NCBI GenBank assembly: GCA_949318235.1
Contig: OX439130.1
Coordinates: forward strand, 35,095,585-35,159,584
Origin: Ecdyonurus torrentis
Taxonomy: Eukaryota > Arthropoda > Insecta > Ephemeroptera > Heptageniidae
Length of the DNA: 64,000 nt
Direction of reading: 5' to 3'
The notes beneath the pieces are model-generated. The model was not told where the DNA came from. It made no database searches and saw nothing but the letters and a program-made list of their open reading frames with translations. Below are positions 13,190-26,659 of the stretch, one piece after another. The position numbers and the translations under genes are program-made. Every line of letters starts with the position of its first letter. Position 1 is the stretch's first letter.

Positions 13190-14049
13190 CGTTTGTACGG
13201 GTTTTGACTTAGACTAAGGTTTCACACTGCAAGGATAGAAATAAAAAAAATTTAACATTGCAATCTACAGTTGCAGTTTATCATATAAAAGCAACAGAGA
13301 AAGAGGAAAGAAATTCAACCGTCATTCTGATACGAAACATGATCAGTTTTTATATTGATTGAAAACTAATAATTATTCCAATTACAGCATCCTTTTTCCT
13401 TTTTAATTTTTTATGTTATATTTCAAATAATTAAAAAAAAAATTGAGTTACTTTATTATTAATTTTTTTCTATTTTATTATCACTCCAATAAATGCATTG
13501 ATTTTAATTGCATTTAAGACATAAAACTTGTGATCATTGAAATAATAATAATAACAAAGACATCCTTAATTACATCACATTGTAAAATATATATTTTTTT
13601 AATTAATTTAAACGCGCACGAGAAAGATAATGATAAACAAATTACCAAAACAGGGAAAAATTTATTATAAAACTTGGTGTTAGTAATTTATTCAAAATTT
13701 CGTGACGATTTGTCAAGTATAGTCATTTTATCACGTGAATAGAAAATTATTAAAAAAAGAAAGAAAGAAAGAAAAAGGGAAAGAAAAGAAAGACAAAAAG
13801 AAAAATATTAGCGTTTACGTTCTTTACAATACAATAAACAGCATGCGTGCAAAAAAGTGTGCTAAAATTTTTTGCCATTAAAGTTTTATTTTCCGTGGAT
13901 GCAAATGCAAATGGGGAAAAAAAAAAAAAAAATGAAACATGAAATTTATAACATCTTATACATAAAAATATACATAGCCTATCAAAAAAAAAATTGTTTT
14001 ATGTGAATCTTTAATTATAAGTATTTATTTATTGTAAATAGTGACAAGA

Positions 14050-14085
14050 CCAATGCTTGATGTAACAACCAATGTTACAACCAAT
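14050..14085 (+). promoter_or_regulatory. Three CCAAT boxes in 36 bases
   Basis: CCAAT occurs at 14050-14054, 14069-14073 and 14081-14085; the last two lie in an imperfect direct repeat (ACAACCAATG, 12 bases apart). Clustered CCAAT boxes can bind NF-Y. No gene start was identified nearby, so this is a weak regulatory candidate. Confidence 0.2.
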
Positions 14086-14099
14086 GAACTGCGTGGGTC

Positions 14100-16930
14100 A
14101 ATAAAATGTCTTATTTCTTATTATAACAATCATAAAAATTGAAGTTTCAAAAATTAATAATAACAATAATAAAAAATTCTTTAGATCATTATTAAATTTC
14201 CTCTTACTTCAAGTTTAAAGGAAAAAAAAATATTTGTATGAATGGATTTTGCAAATTTATTCATTAAAGTTATTCTGTTTCACGTAAAAAAAAATAAAAA
14301 AAAAATAATAATAATACTTAACATTTCATGTTGAGCAAAATGCACTTTACGTTATTTACCACGTCATAATATGCAAACTAAATCAATAGTTATATATCAA
14401 GTATATACATAAAATATATTTAATTAACAATAAAATAAACAATAACAATTTTAATGCATAAATGCATCATAATTTAATTAAATATAAACATTCCATATTA
14501 TTAATATAGTTAAAATCAATAAATTCTGTGAAATGAAACGTTTATTTTATTATTTTAACAAGCAAAACAGTAAGAGCACTTAACAAAAACGTAAATTACA
14601 TAATAACCTTATTATTTACAGTGTTTTTATATCAATTACTTTTATTATACGATATATAAGATTAATTTACTTTTAATAGCTTCACAAATATATAATATAA
14701 AAAAGACAGTATATTATACTATACAGTTGAAACAATCGCAAATTGATGTGTGTGTTTTTTATATTTATTATATTATAATTATGTCATTGCTTGGAACAAA
14801 TTCATTTCTTCGCATTTATTTATTTCTACTACTCTGATGTGATAAATATTTTATTGAAAATGGAATCAGAGAAGAGTAAAAAAAAAAAAAAAAAAAAAAA
14901 GTAATACTATATAATTTACATATTTTAACACGTTAAAAACGTTTTAAGTGGTTTTTTTGCCTTAGGTAGGTTTTACATTAAAAGTGTTGTTTTTATTTTC
15001 ATATACTTTGATGTTACAAGTGCAAGTGTAATAAGAAGAAAAAAAAAAAAGAAAAAAGTAAACGTTGTAATTTACATTTGCTTTTATTTCTTAGTTTTTT
15101 TTTTTTTCTTTTTTTTTTCTATTGTAATATGGTTTGTCTGTGCATTTTTCAACTGTGTTTTATTCCTTACAAGCTTTTTTTTCTTCATAAAAAGTGGATA
15201 CTATTCCTGCATTGAAAAATACATTGAACACGATTTGATACTCAACTAACGTAAGGTTGAATTTTTACGATTCAAATAATCGTCCATATTTGCAATATTA
15301 TTCTTATGAGATAAATATGCGTTGAGTTTAATTAGTAAAAAAAAAAAAAAAAAAAACGCATTATGATAATAAAAAAGATAATATTTACATTAATTCTTTT
15401 CCACTGTACATCAGTAATTCAAACAAATTGGCCTACGTGTATAACTTTAAATAAATATCAAGGAAAAAAAAACTTTCATTAATAATTGAACCTGTTTACA
15501 ATAATGTTCCTCCATTTCAATTCAAGTTTTAGTGAAAATACCAAGTTTTTTTTTATATAAATAAATAAAATATTACTCTGGTTATTAAAGTTAATTTCTG
15601 TATATTTGACCAATATGAAGGATATAAAACTTAGTGCTGGGTCAATTTTTATGTCTCCCAGTTTTTGAGATAATTTCTTGTTATAATACTGAACACGCTA
15701 TTGACATTTTAATTTGATATCTGCTATGTCTGTTCTGCCGACTGAAATGTCATATTAGTGACAGTGACTGAGCTAGACATGCAACCTGACATGTTCATCA
15801 CATTTTGTTCAAACCCCTGATATGTATAGTTGCCATCTTTTTGGGAAAACAAAATTATATCTAATTTATAATTTTCCAAGCAGTTTCAATATAATAAGAG
15901 ACCTCGCAAGAAATCAAATAACGAAAGTAATTGTGCATCAGAATATCAGCATTGAAAATGCTGTGCTGCTATTTTTAAATTTTAAATACAATATGTATGA
16001 AATTTACATAAATAATATCAGTTTTTTAACGGTGCGTTTAAGCATTATTTTAGTTGCTACTTATGCTATTTATTCATTTATTTAATTATTAATAATTATT
16101 ATCTTTTTGTACATTATTTCTCAACAAGAGTAAGGGAGAAAATGTGGCAGAATTAAGTAAGTTATTATTGTAATACAATATGATCCAAAGTACTCGATGT
16201 AACACAATATATTTTGAAGATGTTTGTAGACAACGAAGAACACTCTCAGTGATATGATCTATAAAATAACAAGAAAGAAGGTGGCCTAGTTATATTGGTG
16301 ACAACTATAACAGTAAGACAGGGTTACTTTGATATAGATTGACCTAGGGTTGTTTTTTTAGGATATATTTTATATAATGTATTATTATATTTATATACAA
16401 AAGAGAGGGGTTAGGGGTCAATGATCTTTAATTATATATATATAAAATAACAATAGGAGAGTTCTGATATATAATGATATATATGTATGACGTCACTCTT
16501 CTATATACTTCCCAGAATATTATATGTATGTAGTGCACTAATAACACCCTTGCATGACTCTTTTTATTCTGGTGTTATCCCTTTCTATGTTTAAAATAGA
16601 GATACATTACACGACTTTACAGAAAAAAAAGTACAATAATGAGGTTCCCAAAGGGTGCAACATAAACATGCATTCTACTTTTTTTTTTTCTTTAAATAAT
16701 AATGAATATTTTCAGAAATGTTTTTGATACATGCAAGGGTATTATTTTATAATTGAATTTTTTTAAATAATTTATTTTTCTTATGAATTTTGTTTACATT
16801 TTTTTTTTTTTTTTTTTTACTCATACTTGTAGTTTTATATCGCATTCATTTTATATTATATAAAGAACGCCCTCTAAATTATTTAAACTAAGTTCATGGT
16901 CAATGTTTATAACTTTTACAAAGAATGTAA
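14100..16930. other. AT-rich non-coding stretch
   Basis: Holds A runs at 14878-14900 and near 15338-15356, T runs near 15096-15120 and 16800-16819, and a TGACGTCA palindrome at 16488-16495. An 87-codon AT-rich frame at 15822-16085 has no domain and unremarkable composition. No gene supported. Confidence 0.5.
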
Positions 16931-16931
16931 T

Positions 16932-16935
<4 letters not shown>

Positions 16936-16990
<55 letters not shown>
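16936..16990. repeat. Poly(A) run, 55 bases
   Basis: The longest homopolymer in the window. Such a length could be a retroposon tail, but the upstream sequence shows no recognisable element. Confidence 0.95.
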
Positions 16991-16991
<1 letters not shown>

Positions 16992-17418
16992 AATTAAATT
17001 GTAGGAAATGTGTAAGTGTATATATATGTGCATTAGCTATATTTAAAATTGCGTATGTAACAAGAGAAATTCAACATAAGTTATTAGCTTAACTATTAAA
17101 GATTTTCATTATAACGTCATATTTCAAACAATTTCAAGGATTTTCAAAATAATTCCCCCCTACTTATTTTTGATTTTGAGTCAAGAGCGAGCAAATAGGA
17201 AAAAATAAAAAATAATAACTTCACAAAATGCGTAAACGATTTGCAACAATAACCAAAACATACTCATATTACTCATGACGATAGGAAGTAATTAGCAATA
17301 AATGAGTATAATTAAAAATTAAAACTAATAATTTCATATTTCTGCATCTATATTCGTACATACATCACCTTCAAATTCCATTCGTAAATACCTTAAATAT
17401 ATTCCGAATAATTCCGGA

Positions 17419-17420
<2 letters not shown>

Positions 17421-17450
<30 letters not shown>
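17421..17450. repeat. Poly(A) run, 30 bases
   Basis: Uninterrupted A run. Confidence 0.95.
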
Positions 17451-17453
<3 letters not shown>

Positions 17454-19097
17454 CATAAAAGGAAAGAGTGTTGGCAAAAATATTGTACGTTTTAATGGTG
17501 TAAAATAATAAATAATTAGTACAAAAAGCATGTTATTATTTCAATTAGTAAATGTAGCAACTGATAATTGCAAATACTTATTTGATTATATAAAAAACAA
17601 AAATCAATTTTTTACAATAAAATAAATCTTATTTATATAATATAGAAAAATATTTAACATTTAATTGTAATTTAAATTGATTGACATTATCATTAATCTC
17701 TTACATTAATTAAAAAGTAATACATTAACATAATAGATATTAATTATAATTTGAAACCACCCTCTTTCTTCTATATAAGGATATGATTATGTTAATAACA
17801 ATTTCATGGTCAGTATCTATGTATGTAAATAATAATCAAACAAAACTAAGATATATATATAAATTACAAAGTAGAAAATTATAATGAGATAGACAATATA
17901 ATTTTCTTCTTTCTTTCTTACTAACTATATTCAATTATCTTATGTTAACTAATAAATTACATCTAATTGTCAGTCTTGTAATATTACATTAAGTGGTGTG
18001 TCAATCGACTGCTCTTCACCTGTATATTGATTTATTTACTTAACTCTATTCATGCTTCAAGGTGTACTATTATCTAATACTAATATTGATTTAAATGATA
18101 TATTATATTTTTCCTATAAAACTTTTGATACATTTTATATATATTTGCTGATAATATGACGTAAATGGGATTTTTTTTTCATTTTTTTTTTCGTTTGAAG
18201 AACAAAAAAATACTTTATGTGATAAGAAAAAATGCTTCGGATGACCTAAATACTGGATAACTAGTATAAAGTAGTTTTGTCTAATTATTTTATACATCTA
18301 TATAATTTTTAACAATAATATTATGATTCATATATATAATATAAATTACTATCTTATATGTTTTTTATCGTTTCATTATTTTGATATTAAAAAAAAAAAA
18401 AGATAATAAGTACTTAAAACATTAAAAATCGTTTTTGGTACTACAAATATACTTTTACTATACATTAATAAACAAACTTTCAAAATTTTGTTCTTATTAT
18501 AAAAATTAACCTATTGTTTTTATTTTATGTTTTTTATTAAAAATTTAGCCTCACAAGTAGAGGTAATCAGTAAAAGCATACATACATACGAGATTGAAAG
18601 TTTATGTTATATAATCTGTACGAAATAATGTGCAATTAGTTTACACATGTCCCTTATTGTTCAATTACCTGATACAGTTACTTGAGGAAAGTGTTTTTAA
18701 AATGCAACATAATTATGTTCAAAGAATCTTTAATTACTTGAAAAAAAAGCACGATTTTTATTAAGAAAGACTCATCACAATATCCTGATTGAAAAAATTA
18801 CTCAATTATTTGGTTCCTGCTGTCGCGACAAAACAAAAACAAAGCCTGTCTGCCAGACACAATCATTCCGTTCTTTCTTCACACAAAAACCGCGTATTCC
18901 CAAATTATGTAAAAATTACTTCGTGTCCTGGCCTCCTTTTTCAAGTTAAAAAAAAAAAAAAAAAAAAAATGAAACAATGTGATTCATACGCTGCGTAGTA
19001 GTAAGAGTAAAATTGTTGTCACTGATCGTTTCATTGTAATTATTTATGTAACTATTGCCTGCTTTCCTTTTCAGCTTCTGAAAATTTAACAAAAGCG

Positions 19098-19100
<3 letters not shown>
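17451..19100. other. AT-rich non-coding stretch
   Basis: Ordinary AT-rich DNA with an A run near 18948-18969. A good pyrimidine-rich acceptor near 19071 leads only into the following (GA)n tract. No gene supported. Confidence 0.5.

Positions 19101-19104
<4 letters not shown>

Positions 19105-19154
<50 letters not shown>
19105..19154. repeat. (GA)n microsatellite
   Basis: Pure GA run. Confidence 0.95.
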
Positions 19155-19157
<3 letters not shown>

Positions 19158-19849
19158 TTTTGAAATTCTTCATAACTGTTTATTTATATAATAAAATTAT
19201 TTCTATATTATTCTCATGTTGGAATTTAATAAAAAAATGTCCATTAATAATTAGAGTATAACTTCAATAATTTGGTAGACGCGTTAAATTAATAAAGTTC
19301 TAACATTTTTTCCCCCAGTGTTTGATATTACATATACTTGTATATATATTTGTTTTTACTATGACGAAGAACGTGAGTTGTAATACTAACTATACAAATT
19401 TTAATTGAACTTTATTAAGAATATTAAAGTAGAGACTATAAAACAAAACAATGTTGATATAAAAATTTATCCTTACAAAAATATTTGTCGATATTATTAT
19501 AGCGAAAACTAGCATGCAAAAAATTATAAAATATGATAAATAATAATAATAATAAAAGTGCATTTTTTTTATTAATTTTTTCTACATTCCATTGCAGCAC
19601 GTAAATTATATTCTCTATACCATAATGTAAGTCGTTATTTCATATACTGATAAAAATAATAATAAAACAAAATCATAATAAAAAAAAAAAAAAAAAAGTT
19701 GAAACAATCGATAGCAATAGCAGTCAATGATATACCATGCACACGCAATTACAACAAGAACAATAGACCATTTATCACTACATGCTTTGAAAAATATGGA
19801 TTGAACTTGAAGTACGCAGGTTAGGGTGAACTTGGGGCCTCTTTGTCTA

Positions 19850-19870
19850 ATCACGTGACCATGACGTCAC
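19850..19870. promoter_or_regulatory. Adjacent E-box and CRE palindromes
   Basis: TCACGTGA (19851-19858) and TGACGTCA (19862-19869) lie 3 bases apart. They match bHLH-zip and CREB/ATF sites respectively. No transcription start is visible, so function is inference. Confidence 0.25.
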
Positions 19871-20717
19871 ACTAACTTCCCAGTAACAATTCAAAACTTT
19901 ACCTTTTCGTACAAAATTAGAAACACTTTTTTTTCTCCTTTCTTTTTTTTATATGTAAAATATAATCCCTGCAATTTTAATTATGTAATATGAGACATTT
20001 TATAGCCTTGAAAGTAACTTGAATATGAAATATTATGCATTGTTTAAGAAGAAAATTATGTTATTTTAGAAATTATATGCTTCATGTAAAGTTATATAAG
20101 TGCAATTTAGGGATACGATTACATAACATATTATATCTAGTTTTACAAAATATATATTTCTCATTTTATATGTATAACCTAAAAGAGAGAAAATAAAAAT
20201 AAAATATATGTACATTGTAAAAAATTATAATTATATTATAATTAAAAGAAGTATAGCCATGTGTGTGGTAATTATTTTGCATATATTATGCAGTATGTAA
20301 TTATGAAACAACCATTTGCTTGTGTATGAAAGACTGTATGAAAATTTGTTATAAAAAGTAAGATAGTACAAGAAGAAGAGAGTGAAAAAAAAAAAAAAAA
20401 AAGTTTGCTATATTATGGTAATTGAATGCATTGGCAATTCAATTATAGCGAAAGCGTATATAGTGTGTAACAGAGTTTACATGATGCAGCGAGAATGTCA
20501 CGCAAATATATACACATAGCAAATCTTTGGTATTGACTGAAAAATGCATACACAACAACCGTTTTCATAGATTTTTTGATCTCATTTGTTTGCGTTTTCT
20601 TACTGTCTCAAATTTTTCTGAAATTTGGGCAAGAAATATTAATACATACCATATTTTTGCAAACATACCTTCTATAAATAAATTTAAAAAATAATAATTT
20701 ACAGAACGGATTTTTAG

Positions 20718-20791
20718 GTAAAAATGGTAGCTGCGCCTGCAAAAATAGTAAGTTATTTACCTGCATCACAACCTACTGTGAGCTTATATAA
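20718..20791 (+). CDS. Candidate last exon of a small secreted Cys-rich peptide
   Basis: After a 3' splice-like AG (20716-20717; an alternative lies at 20703-20704 in the same frame) the phase-1 frame reads G-K-N-G-S-C-A-C-K and ends C-E-L-I before TAA at 20789-20791. There are four Cys: C-x-C, then one Cys eight residues later and another five further on. It aligns ungapped over 21 codons with 42374-42495: 10 residues are identical (C, A, C, K, S, T, Y, C, E, L). Three of those codons differ only at the third base (TAC/TAT, GAG/GAA, CTT/CTC) and one position is Lys/Arg. That pattern favours a coding origin. The polypyrimidine tract before the acceptor is weak, and no signal-peptide exon was found upstream. 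Family not recognised. Confidence 0.35.
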
Positions 20792-21299
20792 ATATTATTT
20801 CTAAACTTCTAGCAGTGAAGTACCAATTTTTTATAAACACAATAGATTGTGAAGCAAAAAGCCTAACTATGAAACTTGCAGGCGTAATTGTAATTTTAAC
20901 CAAAAAATACGGTCTCTCAATAATAGTACGTAGAAGAAGAAAAAAAACTTGTAAAAAAAGATGTAAACTTTTACATCTTACTTACTTACTACTTACTTAT
21001 ATTTACTTTTACAGAAAATAAATATGTGATACATAAAAAAGATATATTCCATGCATTTTTTTAGAGTGCAGAGGCAATTAATTTAATTATACTCTTGATC
21101 TCCAGAAAATTTAAATCCATTAATTTGCCAAGCAATCCAATTTATTACGTAGTGCAAATATTTCTCTGCATGAACATACCATTAGGATACAAATAGTAAG
21201 CTAAATAAATTTACTAATATAATTTGCTATATTTCTTGGTTATATGTTATATAACATATACATGATAGCTTGTTCTGTAAAGTATATAGTGCACCTCAT

Positions 21300-21381
21300 T
21301 AACAGTGATTGGCTGATCAACCAAAAAAGACACATTCATTGGTTGATCTTGTTTTTTGAGCCGATAAAAGTGAGTCGCATG
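21300..21381 (+). promoter_or_regulatory. Promoter-like segment with paired CCAAT boxes
   Basis: ATTGG (inverted CCAAT) occurs at 21308-21312 and 21338-21342. The first lies in a near-palindrome TTGGCTGATCAACCAA (21309-21324). A TATA-like GATAAAAG follows at 21363-21370 and an ATG at 21379 opens a 24-codon frame of unknown nature. NF-Y plus TATA spacing of this kind is seen in many animal promoters. There is no evidence of a downstream gene; a TGACGTCA is at 21493-21500. Confidence 0.25.
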
Positions 21382-21659
21382 TTGAAAATGGAACTTATTT
21401 TTGTAAAGTTTCGTTCATTTTTATCAAGTTCAAAGTTCCAAACGAAGAAATAACAATGACCCACCATACATATAAATGTAGTAAACAGATAATGACGTCA
21501 TGATCATATGTTTTCAACAAAGGAAAATTTTTGAAGCTGGCTCAAGAGTTGTGTGTATTTTATAAAACGAACTATGATGTATCCGCAGTTTGAGAAGCCA
21601 TAGAAGCAAGAACTATAGCGAATGCAGTTGTGTATTGTTCTCTTTGAGTGGGGTACAAC

Positions 21660-24030
21660 AACAATAACAAACTGCATTGGTTGTCACATTTTATGTATAA
21701 GTACTTGTATAAAATAATATAGACTTTGAAATGATGTAGAAAAACTAGTAGTATTTATCAAATATTCATTAATTATTTGGATATTGATCGAGAGTTTAAC
21801 AAATGTGGGGTGATAAAATAAATACACGTGCATAATATACTTCAATGTAATGTGCAACGTCAGTTATTCAATTAGATGATTAAAATATAATATAGAACAT
21901 AGGTGTAGCAACTCTATAATCAAATAATTACAAATTCATTTAGTTTAATTTCAATAGATATATATTTATAGCATATCAACTTCAATTCTAGTTTATCATT
22001 AATCATTATACTATATTTTTTAAATAAATTTTAATGAATTTACATTATATAGCCGGCAATTTAGATAAAAAAAAATGTAGAGATGTTGTGACGAAATGAT
22101 GTCAAATTTGCGTATAATGTTTTTTTAAACGCATACTATTATGAATGAACTCTGATGGATTATTTTTATTGTTATAATTTTTAGAATTTAAATATATATG
22201 TACTGAAATGAAATGAATAACTTGCAATTTTAATATTGCACTTCAGTCTATAGTTGTGCAAGTTTTTGATTTCCTTGCTGTGTACGTTATAGTTATACTG
22301 CACGTATATGAAATACTAATATATCGGGCTCACAAAAATGCTTTCGGTTAGGACAATAAATTGAAATAAGTAAAGAAAATTTGTGAAAGTTATTAAATGC
22401 ACTTTTATATAATTATAAATCATTTTCATATAAGATTATATATATTTAATATTATAGATTTCAACGAATTATGAAAGAAACAAAAAAGAAGAGAGAAAAT
22501 GAGAGAGAAGAAGAAGAAGTTCAAAAGTCATTTTTTTATCATCTACTATATAGAATTCAGTTCATGTTATTGAAAAATTAGGCGTTTACGTTCTTTACAC
22601 TTTGATAATAATATAACGATATCAAATCACTAAATTGACAAAACATTAAAGATTGGCATTTTTGTATTATGTAATTTTACATTGAGTTTATTATCTCTAT
22701 TTTTTTAATTTTTATTAAATCATATTATTTAGTAATATTGTCCTGCGCAAATATTTAATATATTGTGATAGGAAGAAAACACTTCATGGATGAACATATA
22801 AAAAAATATATACAAAACAAACAAAATAAATATTTCCAATTATTGCATCAATATCATAAAAAAAAAATAATAAAGGTCATTATAGTTGATAAGTATTTTT
22901 TTTTTATCAATTTATATTTTTCATTCATTCAATAATAATATAAAAGTTTTGAAATATTATACTATATTATACAGTAGACCTACACCAACATTTATTACTA
23001 CCTTAAAAGTTGTTGTAACAAGTTTGTAACTTATTCTCTTCAGGATGAAAAGTATCTCGTATATATGTTAAATGTATGTGTAGTATGACGCTTTTGGATT
23101 CAAGCCAACAATTTATACTTTTTTTTTTTCCTTCTTCTTCTTCTTCATTACACCTTTTTTAACGCTCATCTTTGTTAGATCTCTTTTTTATCTGCTGTGC
23201 CTTGCTAACATTTTATTTTGTGGAACAAATTATCCCTCACGTATTTTAGTGCGCACTTTGTAACAAAAAAATAAAATAATGATCACATGGTAAAACTCCG
23301 TTTCTCCTTTGATGATAAAAATCATTTGATTGAATAAAGTAAAAAAATAAATATTGTAGCATTGTATTCGTCAAAAATTATTATTATATAACAAGGTCTT
23401 TTTGTTATTTAATTACAAAAATATGAACTAAAATAATATGTTTTAGATATGTAATCAAAAGTAAATATTATTTATCGTGAAAATGAAAAATAACACTCTT
23501 AAAATCAATAAGACTTGGAGAAAAAAAAAGTAAATAAAAATAAATAATACCGTTAAAAATAATATTTTCTGCTATTATTTTTTAAGTTTTTAACAAGTTG
23601 AGTAATATTTTTTTTCCCTCTATTGTTTATTTCTGTATTATTTTTCAAAGTTGTTATGATATATATATACAATTTTTCGTAGAAAAACAATTCTTTTTAT
23701 TCGTTTTAAATTGTTGAAAAATATATGACATAAGTATAAGAAAAAAATGTCAGATGATTATTTCTAATAATTTAACTTTGCAATTAAGAGACTCGTTATT
23801 TTTTTTTATTTATTATTATTTTTTTGTCTCCTGGGTGGTAAATACCGCATGAGGAACTTTTAACCTTTTCCGGTCACTTTTTTTCTCTCTCTTCTTATTA
23901 ACCAGCAGTCTGTTTGTTTTATAAGGTCATGCCATTTTTTTTAAATGTGTGCAATCGTCTTGATAAAGTTTTGATTTCACTGTGACAAATTTTGCTGATG
24001 CTCTTAAATTCTTAATATGCAAGGTGATTT
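21660..24030. other. AT-rich non-coding stretch
   Basis: AT-rich sequence with a CACGTG at 21825-21830, GA-rich purine runs near 22490-22520 and short poly(T) runs. No gene seen. Confidence 0.5.
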
Positions 24031-24038
24031 TTTTAGGA

Positions 24039-24053
24039 GGGGGGGGGGGGGGG
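24039..24053. repeat. Poly(G) run, 15 bases
   Basis: Uninterrupted G run in very AT-rich DNA. It could form a G-quadruplex on the plus strand. Confidence 0.95.
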
Positions 24054-24160
24054 ATTGGAATTATTTTTACTGTCCAATAATTTTGTTCTTTATACAGTCA
24101 ACCCTGATCTGACTCTGGATGCCGATAACATGGGAAAACCAATTACGAGGATTGAATGTA

Positions 24161-24280
24161 CAGCTCTGGTCAAAAGTTCCCGAACGATTTGCATAGGCAA
24201 CCCGCAACTACACTATGTTATCTTTATGAGAAAACGCAGCGGCCGCCGCTGCCCCGTTCGGGAACTTTTGTCCAGAGCTG
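24161..24280. mobile_element. Tc1/mariner-type MITE, 120 bp
   Basis: Perfectly bounded by TA dinucleotides (24159-24160 and 24281-24282). The ends 24161-24186 and 24255-24280 are 26-base inverted repeats with a single mismatch, starting CAGCTCTGG. A TA target duplication with CAG-starting ends is the Tc1/mariner signature, and an ACAGCTCTGG-type terminus is known from vertebrate Tc1-like elements. The interior (24187-24254) is far too short for a transposase. It contains an AT-richer left half and a GC-rich right half with a 7-bp stem (24236-24242 with 24246-24252) around a 3-base loop, including a GCGGCCGC sequence. Near-identical arms suggest relatively recent insertion. No second copy seen in this window. 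Confidence 0.9.
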
Positions 24281-24295
24281 TACGCACGATTGCTG

Positions 24296-24296
24296 A

Positions 24297-24319
<23 letters not shown>
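24296..24319. repeat. (TA)n microsatellite followed by T-rich runs
   Basis: TA run just downstream of the MITE, followed by several ACTTTTTTT-type units to about 24385. Confidence 0.9.
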
Positions 24320-24332
<13 letters not shown>

Positions 24333-24842
24333 TTTTTTTTTTAAACTTTTTTTAAACTTTTTTTAAAACTCACTTTTTTTTTTAGTCATAACTTACTTGC
24401 ACCATATGATAGGGGGAAAAAGCTTAAAGCTTACTTTAGTTAAATGGAGCTAATAGGCGTTCAATCGCAAAAATTCAATCTTGAATACTTATAAACCAAT
24501 TTAAACTTTCAAAGACATATAAGTGAACATTTTTACTGAATAGTTATTTTCTCGTATTATGATACATAGGATTTCCCATGTATATAAATAAGGTAAATAC
24601 GTATATACTGTAGAACAACTCATAATAAAATAATAATAAAAGTAGAAAATAATGCATATCATACATGGTTTTAATTTGACATTATTGAAATTGCAAACAC
24701 TTTATTTTTTAATACCAAATTAGACCTTATGATCTTTAAAATAAAGTGTTAATTTTATGTACGTACATATAGCAAAAGCATATCAACATAGTGTCGCGTC
24801 GTTATTACGTTGCTGTTACTGCGTCTTAAGGTTTTAAAATGA

Positions 24843-24846
<4 letters not shown>

Positions 24847-24882
<36 letters not shown>
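24847..24882. repeat. (GA)n microsatellite
   Basis: GA run ending in AAGGAGAGAG. Confidence 0.95.
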
Positions 24883-24884
<2 letters not shown>

Positions 24885-24899
24885 AGAGAGATGAAGCTA

Positions 24900-26640
24900 C
24901 AATGTATACATTAATGAGTGCAGACATATAATATTCTCTTGACAGCAAACTATAAGATTATAAGAAAATTATAAAAAAGAAAACTCCATTTTATAAAAAT
25001 GAAACAATATACTATACGATATATTTTTATTATAATGAAAACTACAACCCTTTAATAATAAGATTATGTTAAAGCTATTACTTTATTATTATTATTATTA
25101 AAAAATATTTAAAAAAAAAAATAGCAGGTCATCATTAATAATAAGTAAAACTGATGCTCACGCCTGTGTTTTTTTGTAAGTATGCAACTGGCACAACTTA
25201 CTGCTTATATTAAGTGTTTATGAGTATTATTTACCGTAAATGTAAATTTTAACTTTATCTTTAATCTTGCTTTGCAGTAAGCACACATCTCAATTCTAAT
25301 TTATCTATATCAGCCGTGAACTGAAATTATGTAAATATTTCTTCACGAGAGAAAGAGAAATAGTTTAGTTTATATAATATTCCGTTTTACATTTTTCTCT
25401 GTGAAATATAAACGATTTAAAAACGTCAACGGAAATACATTTGGTTAGGGGATTTCCAGGTTACTAAAGAAGATAGACTAGAAATTATAATAAAAGATAT
25501 ATTTTTTTTTTTAAATCTAAACCTTCATTGCAATTAACTATATATTTGTGTTACATAATTAAAGCAATTAAAATAAGTTTAATTAATATTTTAAAAAGGC
25601 AGCTATGCAGGTTATTGCAGTTACATTGCAAAAACAATGAAATTTTTTAAAGTAAACTATAATTTGTATATATTAACTACTCTATAATATGTTCTCTTTC
25701 TCTATGTCCTTCTTTATGCACATGCTTTTGAACACGTGTTCTGTGGCTTCTTTTATTTATATCAAAATGTGTGACCACTATTGTGACCACTTCATTTTTG
25801 TTTATTTACATTATAATAATATAAAGTCAATATTTACATAATATTTTAATTTATATATATATATATATATATGCAAAGTAACAATTTATATTTTTATCTT
25901 AAAACAATAATAGAGTTTAATGATCTGTAATGTCTCAACCTTGAAAGTTATTATCAACAGGACGAGCAAGCACTCAGTGTTAACATTAGAGTTTTTTTTT
26001 TTTTTTTTTTTTGTGTATTTAAACGTCAACTAAAATATTTTACACATTAAGTTGGAACTTACAAAGTTAACATTAGCTACTGTGTGTGTAAAAATACATT
26101 CTGCTTCAATGTTTAATATATATTTCTTATTTTATAGTATACGTGTAGCTAAGATGTGGAGGTACAATAAAATGTTTGAATTATTTCGTTTGTATTATAC
26201 ATATTTATGCAGTTAATGAAATAATGATGATGCATTTTATATGCAACATTTTTAATTATATTTTAATTAAATACTGATGTACCGGTACATGCTTAACTGA
26301 TTATAAATTTTATGGTTATCAAGTAGGTTTAAAGTATGGTTATAACATTTCATAATTTAACGTTTAAAAATATTATCTTTCTGTAAGAAATGCAATATAT
26401 TTAGCCTATTAGAGGTATGGTAACTAAGCTGCGTTGAATAAACTTTATAATTTCAGAGAAATACTAAAATAGACGAATCAAACCCAATTATAAAAAAAGT
26501 ATTTCTGATGTATACGCACAATAAAAACAAAGAGTAATATAAAATAAAAACAGCAGTAAACATAACAACAAGTAGAAATCCCAATGTCTAATAAATATAA
26601 TACGTTGTGACTTAAAGAATAATGTTTTGCACTAATATAA
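24900..26640. other. AT-rich non-coding stretch
   Basis: Contains a TA run near 25853-25872, a T run near 25993-26012, a CACGTG at 25733-25738 and AT-rich sequence. No gene seen. Confidence 0.5.
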
Positions 26641-26659
26641 TAAAGCAGCAGATGAGTAA

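Noticed and set aside
15700..15755. GACATTTT ... GAAATGTC possible inverted repeat
   Set aside because: Only a short imperfect stem with a long loop, as expected by chance in AT-rich DNA.
16851..17531. Poly-Phe or poly-Lys frames
   Set aside because: They are translations of poly(A/T) runs; similar cases occur at 575-769, 36040-36231 and 50749-51021.
19050..19105. Strong acceptor near 19071 with an open phase-1 frame
   Set aside because: The frame enters a (GA)n tract after about ten codons, so no exon can be argued.
24055..24366. 103-codon open frame across the MITE
   Set aside because: It runs through a non-coding Tc1-type MITE, a (TA)n tract and poly(T), so its length is an accident of the GC-rich insertion.
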